From: Altererythrobacter sp.
GTDB taxonomy: Bacteria; Pseudomonadota; Alphaproteobacteria; Sphingomonadales; Sphingomonadaceae
Assembly: GCA_016793865.1 (NCBI GenBank)
Contig: JAEULJ010000001.1
Span: 975,496-1,039,495 of the forward strand
Direction: 5' to 3'
DNA: 64,000 nt
In this document: in pieces, positions 60,701-64,000 of the stretch
Numbering within the stretch: the stretch's first letter is position 1
Layout: every line of letters starts with the position of its first letter
Made by a program: the position numbers and the translations under genes
Notes under the pieces: model-generated
What the model saw: the letters and a program-made list of their open reading frames with translations, nothing else
The model's database searches: none
What the model was told of the DNA's origin: nothing

Positions 60701-61039
60701 CACGCGATCGGACCCCGGGTGCCAGGTCAGCCGTTTCGGCTGGCCGCCCGCAACCGGGATCACATACACGTCGTAGTTTCCATCGATGTTGGCCGAATAG
60801 GCGATCATGGTTCCGTCGGGCGAAAACCGGGGGCGCATCTCGTCGGCGGCGTGCGAGGTCAGGCGGCGCGGGTTCGATCCATCGCGATCGGCAACCCAGA
60901 TGTCGCCCGCGTAGGTGAACGCCAGGTGCCGCGCCGAGAGCGCCGGGTCCCCGACCATGAGGGTTTCCGCCGACGCCGGCGCTGCAGCCGTGGCGAGCGC
61001 GAGAAGACCTGCGGATGCGGTCAGGAGCGAACGAAGCAT
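57725..61039 (-). CDS. Tricorn-like S41 peptidase
   Basis: A 1104-residue secreted protein. A signal peptide (LLTASAGLLALATAAAPASA) is followed by TolB-like beta-propeller repeats (MRPRFSPDGTMIAYSANIDG, SSPTFSRDGKLLFFTAS). A Lys/Ala/Pro-rich linker comes next, then a helical cap (NDAWRMEKEYFYDPAMHGID), a PDZ-like domain and an S41 protease core. The nucleophile serine is in DQDAGSGGDFMPWAFQQ, with ALILDDRSNGGGQAANYV before it. It matches tricorn-type peptidases that trim peptides. Convergent with the receptor gene. Confidence 0.93.
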   Translation of the reverse strand: MLRSLLTASAGLLALATAAAPASAETLMVGDPALSARHLAFTYAGDIWVADRDGSNPRRLTSHAADEMRPRFSPDGTMIAYSANIDGNYDVYVIPVAGGQPKRLTWHPGSDRVVGWSGDGRSVSFVSPRERRAGRSGQLYRVGLDGGLPTKISEARVFDGAWSEDGARFAAVPFGSGYNGLDGGSAGWRGYRGGSTPPIQIIDFQGKTVDTVGSERTTNRNPMWMAGQLYFLSDREGGTYNLYRYDPASKAIARLTNESDWDIRSAAAQGGRIVYEAGGRLKFVDPAGGPAQPLALSLNADFPGRQAGWRDVSKTMEEAHISPSGARIAVTARGEVFTVPTEQGAVRNISNSQANRNYSGIWSPNGTQLAFIEDDGTRQQLVIENQTGTGKQRRLPLDGAFNQLIGWGGKGGTIVYSTNRLELRALDVASGRSTLIATAQRRQMGYGAQFEAAVSPDGRWVAFTNEGRNFNAGLFLHQFATGQTFPVSGDFADVSSPTFSRDGKLLFFTASTNSGPAQVGLDMTTQEQPLRSGIYAAVLERDGKSPVAPILADEGEASDADKASAEPATKKAKDKKTPAPAPVIAVDPTDLIHRVVALPVGEAFYSSLAAGKDGALYYVRSVQPGGSAETDFEALQADAELIRFDFKERKAETLTRGVTGIEMDAEGNKLLIRQPGAKLAFAEAGKKLEVKPIDLSGVRMMIDPGVEWAQIFNDAWRMEKEYFYDPAMHGIDWNAVRAKYAPLVAHAGRREDLNSLIVQMIAELGVGHNRAGGGDLYANASARPGLLGADFKLENGRYRIARIYDGGFWNPQLAAPLAAPGVAAREGEYILAVGGRDLTARDNIFELLSGAAGGQVQLTLASDPSGAGRREVVVEPVGDESRLRLWGWIEDNRRKVDRASGGKIAYVYMPNTAGDGFTFFNRMFFAQADKPALILDDRSNGGGQAANYVIEVLGRTRLSGWKDREGLVFDTPGGAILGPKAMLIDQDAGSGGDFMPWAFQQKGLGRLIGTRTWGGLIGISANPALVDGGYITVPFFRAFGPDGQWVIENVGTVPDMPVELDQLALEEGRDTQLDAAIAQVLADLKANPPIDRERAPAYPTTRGD

Positions 61040-61690
61040 CGAATGGCCTCCCCAGATGTCTCGGGCCTATTTGCCCGCGGGCCAGGGAATGTCGAGGCTC
61101 TTCATCTGCCGTGGTTTCACGTCGATCGAATGTGTCGAGCAGATTCCCATCCTCCCTCAACGGTGCAGGGACCGGACTTCACATTTTGGACGCGGCTGCA
61201 CGCAGCGCTTGGTGGGACACCGCAGGATGGCGCATGATTCACAATTCCGCAGAATCTTGCGGTTCTTCGCCCATGCTCTCGTTATGGACTGGCTTACAGG
61301 ACTCGACCTACATCATCTATCCAATTTTAAAACAATGCCTTAGTCTTGATCGCTATTTCTGTGGCCCACCCGTGGTCCACCCGCATAAATCGGTCCGTTT
61401 GTCGGACTCGAACCCGCGACCGACGTCCGATTTGGCCGATCCAAAATGAGGCTCGACGGCACCTAATGGCGTAAAACGGTTCGTAAGCCGAACGTCAGCT
61501 TTACGCAGTTCGGATTTGGTGAGCGGAAGCTCGCCACACGGGGGCGGCTATGTCCGGTTTGGGAACGAAGCGGCAAAGCCTCTGGCGTTTGGCAGGCAGC
61601 TGATCCTCACCTTGTCAGCCATGCAAGGCGCTCCACCGCACAGGCTAGCACCATTTCCAACCGACGACACGCTGAACTGGACTGGATCCC
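61040..61690. other. 651 bp without a recognisable gene
   Basis: Between the tricorn-like and deacetylase genes. Short open frames here are not family-like. It contains an A/T-richer patch near 61300-61345 and, at 61401-61424 on the minus strand, a sequence with GGTCGCGGGTTCGAGTCC like the T-arm of a tRNA, but no full tRNA can be folded. Confidence 0.5.
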
Positions 61691-62695
61691 TCATCGATCG
61701 GCCACAACGCCTGTTTCGGCGTAAGCGCTGAGCCAATTCGGCGGCTCTTGCTCGTTGTTGCCATCGACCCGAACTCCGCGCTCACGCGCCCATCGGTATC
61801 CCCACATTGGCCCGAAGCGCGTCGCGAAAGCGGGGGACGTTCGATACGCTTTGTCTTCTTGAGCTTGGGTTAGCGACACGAACCGAAAGCCCTCAGCGCG
61901 GAATATGGCGATCAATCGGTCGAGGGTCATGGCATTGAGGACGTTGCTGTGCAGAAGCATGATCGCCGGCGGCTCGCGCCCGAGTACCAGCCGGTTCAAC
62001 GCCTGATAGTATCGGATCTGCTTGCGGCTATGGTCGAGATACGCTCTCTCGATCCGTCGTCGCATGGCGGGATCGCTCGCGGCGCGCTGATGGGCGCGGT
62101 CGAACAGATAATCGGACGTATCGATGGTGGAAGCCGCCAGCCGGTAACCGCGCTCCGCCAACAAGCCTTCGATCTGTGAGCGTCTTTCTTCCGTATCACC
62201 GACGTGATTGTAGGCGAAGCGGTAGAATGTCACAGGGCGGCCGAACGTGCCGGCGAGAGATAGGAGCGTCTTTTCGCCGGCCAGTATCTCCTGGCGTATG
62301 GATTCCATGTCGAGATCGTTGGTGTCCGCGTGGACGGCCCCGTGATTCCCGAGATCGAGGCCATCGCGGAGCCAGCCGCTCAGGATGGCGGCGCCATCGG
62401 GCCCCAGCGCGCGGACATTGTCCTCGGTCACGAATCCTGTTGCCGGCACTCCCCGGCGAGCGAGCGTTCGCCGGATGATGCGATCGGCCTTCACTGCTTC
62501 CAGCTTTCGGCTTTCGGACGCGGCCGCGAATGGCAGGTCGTCGAAAGTCATGGCAACCAGTCTTGGCCCCCGCCCTTCCTCGCCATGCGCCGGGTCGATG
62601 GCGACGAACGCAATCATCGCCGCAAAGAGCGTGGCTGCAACAGCGCGCCTCAGCGTCGGTTCGTTCACGATCCCAATCCCTCTTGCGCTCGCCAT
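61691..62695 (-). CDS. Polysaccharide deacetylase (NodB fold)
   Basis: A 334-residue secreted protein. A hydrophobic N-terminal segment (LFAAMIAFVAIDPAHGEE) is followed by the NodB domain. VAMTFDDLPFA supplies the metal and catalytic aspartates, LGNHGAVHADTNDL the histidines, and FYRFAYNHVGD and IMLLHSN the later motifs. It removes acetyl groups from an N- or O-acetylated glycan, or acts on a related amide. Divergent from the beta-lactamase-fold gene. Confidence 0.9.
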   Translation of the reverse strand: MASARGIGIVNEPTLRRAVAATLFAAMIAFVAIDPAHGEEGRGPRLVAMTFDDLPFAAASESRKLEAVKADRIIRRTLARRGVPATGFVTEDNVRALGPDGAAILSGWLRDGLDLGNHGAVHADTNDLDMESIRQEILAGEKTLLSLAGTFGRPVTFYRFAYNHVGDTEERRSQIEGLLAERGYRLAASTIDTSDYLFDRAHQRAASDPAMRRRIERAYLDHSRKQIRYYQALNRLVLGREPPAIMLLHSNVLNAMTLDRLIAIFRAEGFRFVSLTQAQEDKAYRTSPAFATRFGPMWGYRWARERGVRVDGNNEQEPPNWLSAYAETGVVADR

Positions 62696-62714
62696 TGATA
62701 GCCTCCATTAATGC

Positions 62715-62741
62715 GTAGGCGCCTACAAATATTCTAGGCGC
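62715..62741. promoter_or_regulatory. Palindrome with half-repeat in the divergent promoter
   Basis: GTAGGCGCCTAC (62715-62726) is a perfect 12 bp dyad, followed 20 bp from its start by a second TAGGCGC (62735-62741). They lie between the divergent deacetylase and serine-hydrolase genes and could be a shared operator. No regulator gene is beside them in the window. Confidence 0.45.
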
Positions 62742-62784
62742 ATTTTGCAAGCTATGAAAGTCGGGACGATGAAATGCGTGTAGT

Positions 62785-63948
62785 GTGCTGACCGAGCGAC
62801 GCGGCTTTCTTGGGCTGGCGGCTATGGCGATCGCCGCCCCTGGCGTCCTGCGCGCCAATCCCGTGGCCGATACAGGTCTCGACGCCTTCATGGCCGACCA
62901 GCTCAAGACCGGGGGCGTACCCGGCTGCGCCATAGGCCTTGCCGTGCGGGGCCGGACCGTCTTCGCCCGGGGTTACGGCTTCGCGAACCTGGCTAGGCGG
63001 CGCCCCGTCACCGCCGATTCGATGTTTCACATCGCCTCGGTGACCAAGACTGTGACTGCGACCGCGATCATGCGGCTCGCGGAACTGGGCAGGTTGGCGA
63101 TCGACGATGCGGTCGAGCGGCATCTCGACTTTCCGGTCCGCAATCCCGCGCATCCGGATGTTCCCATCACGATCCGTCACCTGCTGATGCACACGTCGAG
63201 CATCTCCGACGATACCTATTACAAGGTGGATTTCCGCACTCCCGGCAGAGACTCCCCGCTTGCGCTCGGCACGCTGATGAAGACGTATCTCGTCAAGGGC
63301 GGCGGCTACTACGCTGCGGTTGGCTCGTACTCCTCATTGCCGCCCGGACAAGGGTGGGCATACAGCAATATCGGTTATGGGCTGCTCGGCCTCATCGGTT
63401 CGAACGCGGCCGGGATCGACCTGCGGCGTTTTGTGGATTCGCACATCTTCGCGCCCCTTTCCGTGCGTGACACATCGTGGACAGTCGCAGGCGTGCCCAG
63501 GCGACAGGCGGTCACCCCCTATGACATGACGGATGCTGGGCTTGTGCCCACGCTGCCGATCGGATCGCCCGACTGGGCGGGCAGCATGTTGCGTGCATCC
63601 ATCGCCGGGTTCATGCCCTACGTCGCCGCCTCCGCCAACGGCGGCGCAAGCGATCGGGCGCGTATGCTCGCTCCCACCGGCGAGGCGGCGATGCTGGAGA
63701 TGGCGAAGCCGACGGGCCTTCCCGACTGGTTCGATGGACAGGGACTTGGCTGGCAGGCCGCGAAACTCGGCGGGGTGGTGCGGCCCAACCATTGGGGCGG
63801 CGACCCCGGTGTCTTTACCGCCGTCTATCTCGACCCCACCACGCGCTCCGGAGTGGCGATCTTCACGAACACCACCGTCACCGACAAGGCGAAGGCCATG
63901 GTCAGGGCGGTCGCGGAACGTGTGTTTGGCATGGTGCCGGGATCATGA
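62785..63948 (+). CDS. Serine beta-lactamase-fold hydrolase
   Basis: A 387-residue class C beta-lactamase-like protein with a Tat-like signal (TERRGFLGLAAMAIAAPG). The SxxK motif is FHIASVTKTVTATA and the tyrosine motif is GWAYSNIGYGLLG. The C-terminal third lacks a clear KTG but has NHWGGDPG at that place. Members include esterases, D-aminopeptidases and beta-lactamases; esterase-like activity is most likely here. The start is GTG at 62785, set by the signal peptide. The next gene overlaps its stop. Confidence 0.87.
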   Translation: MLTERRGFLGLAAMAIAAPGVLRANPVADTGLDAFMADQLKTGGVPGCAIGLAVRGRTVFARGYGFANLARRRPVTADSMFHIASVTKTVTATAIMRLAELGRLAIDDAVERHLDFPVRNPAHPDVPITIRHLLMHTSSISDDTYYKVDFRTPGRDSPLALGTLMKTYLVKGGGYYAAVGSYSSLPPGQGWAYSNIGYGLLGLIGSNAAGIDLRRFVDSHIFAPLSVRDTSWTVAGVPRRQAVTPYDMTDAGLVPTLPIGSPDWAGSMLRASIAGFMPYVAASANGGASDRARMLAPTGEAAMLEMAKPTGLPDWFDGQGLGWQAAKLGGVVRPNHWGGDPGVFTAVYLDPTTRSGVAIFTNTTVTDKAKAMVRAVAERVFGMVPGS

Positions 63949-64000
63949 AGAACGCCGCTGCCTCCCCGGACGCGCCGGCTGAAAGCACGCTACCGGAGGA
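63945..64000 (+). CDS. Start of a further gene, cut by the window
   Basis: ATG at 63945 overlaps the previous stop (ATGA) and opens a frame reading MKNAAASPDAPAESTLPE to the window end. Too short to identify, but the overlap shows it belongs to the same operon as the serine hydrolase. Confidence 0.6.
   Translation, partial: MKNAAASPDAPAESTLPE

Noticed and set aside
61370-61450. Complete tRNA gene on the minus strand
   Set aside because: Only a T-arm-like segment is present; acceptor, D and anticodon arms cannot be folded.
1-64000. CRISPR arrays, rRNA genes, complete insertion sequences, prophage structural genes
   Set aside because: None seen on either strand; no regularly spaced repeats, no integrase and no intact transposase.

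Overview
The window looks like chromosome from a high-GC alphaproteobacterium, most likely of the order Sphingomonadales (Sphingomonadaceae or Erythrobacteraceae). The signs are a complete ybgC-tolQRAB-pal operon, the hisBHAFE-HIT cluster, an FnrL-type regulator, an SspB adaptor, several large TonB-dependent receptors each paired with hydrolases and transporters, and a sphingomonad-style RadC/LuxR cassette. No genus can be named from the sequence alone.

Left part (1-23,932) is mostly core genome. It carries the end of an acyl-CoA dehydrogenase, an SDR and a VOC protein, the (p)ppGpp enzyme Rsh, a secreted GH16 glucanase, hemF, pdeM and infC (with an apparent AUA start). A PLP trans-sulfuration enzyme follows, behind a leader that can fold in two competing ways. 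Next come a small membrane protein behind a perfect FNR box, fnrL and a J-domain protein, then pal-tolB-tolA-tolR-tolQ-ybgC and HIT-hisE-hisF-hisA-hisH-hisB on the minus strand. sspB, gmk, a PAP2 phosphatase and a secreted cyclophilin close this part.

Accessory region (about 23,933-30,950). A tRNA-Ser(GGA) gene marks the left edge. Immediately behind it is a compact three-gene cassette: a small ubiquitin-like beta-grasp protein, an E1-like DUF6791-ThiF protein and a DUF6527 zinc-cluster protein. This is the most interesting system in the window. Beyond it are about 600 bp without genes and a six-gene minus-strand cassette (small protein, LuxR-HTH with a membrane anchor, small coiled protein, membrane protein, RadC-type JAMM protein, winged-helix protein). 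A decayed MFS transporter and a frameshifted IS3-type transposase tail end the region. No integrase was recognised.

Middle (30,948-38,131). A plus-strand run encodes a membrane-anchored LytTR regulator, two TraB/EreA-like secreted proteins flanking a GFA-family enzyme, an AraC regulator, a sterol-desaturase-like hydroxylase and an M13 metallopeptidase.

Right part (38,359-64,000) holds nutrient-acquisition modules. The first is an MFS transporter divergent from an operon of TonB receptor, carboxylesterase, acyl-CoA ligase and TetR regulator, with three ATTCAC/GTGAAT operators between them. A GGDEF protein, a ParB fragment and an orphan protein follow. Then comes dctBD divergent from dctA, an alpha/beta hydrolase and a second TonB receptor; the DctD-like protein lacks the GAFTGA loop and two matching dyads lie between the divergent genes. 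A tricorn-like peptidase, a polysaccharide deacetylase, a beta-lactamase-fold hydrolase and the start of one more gene complete the window.
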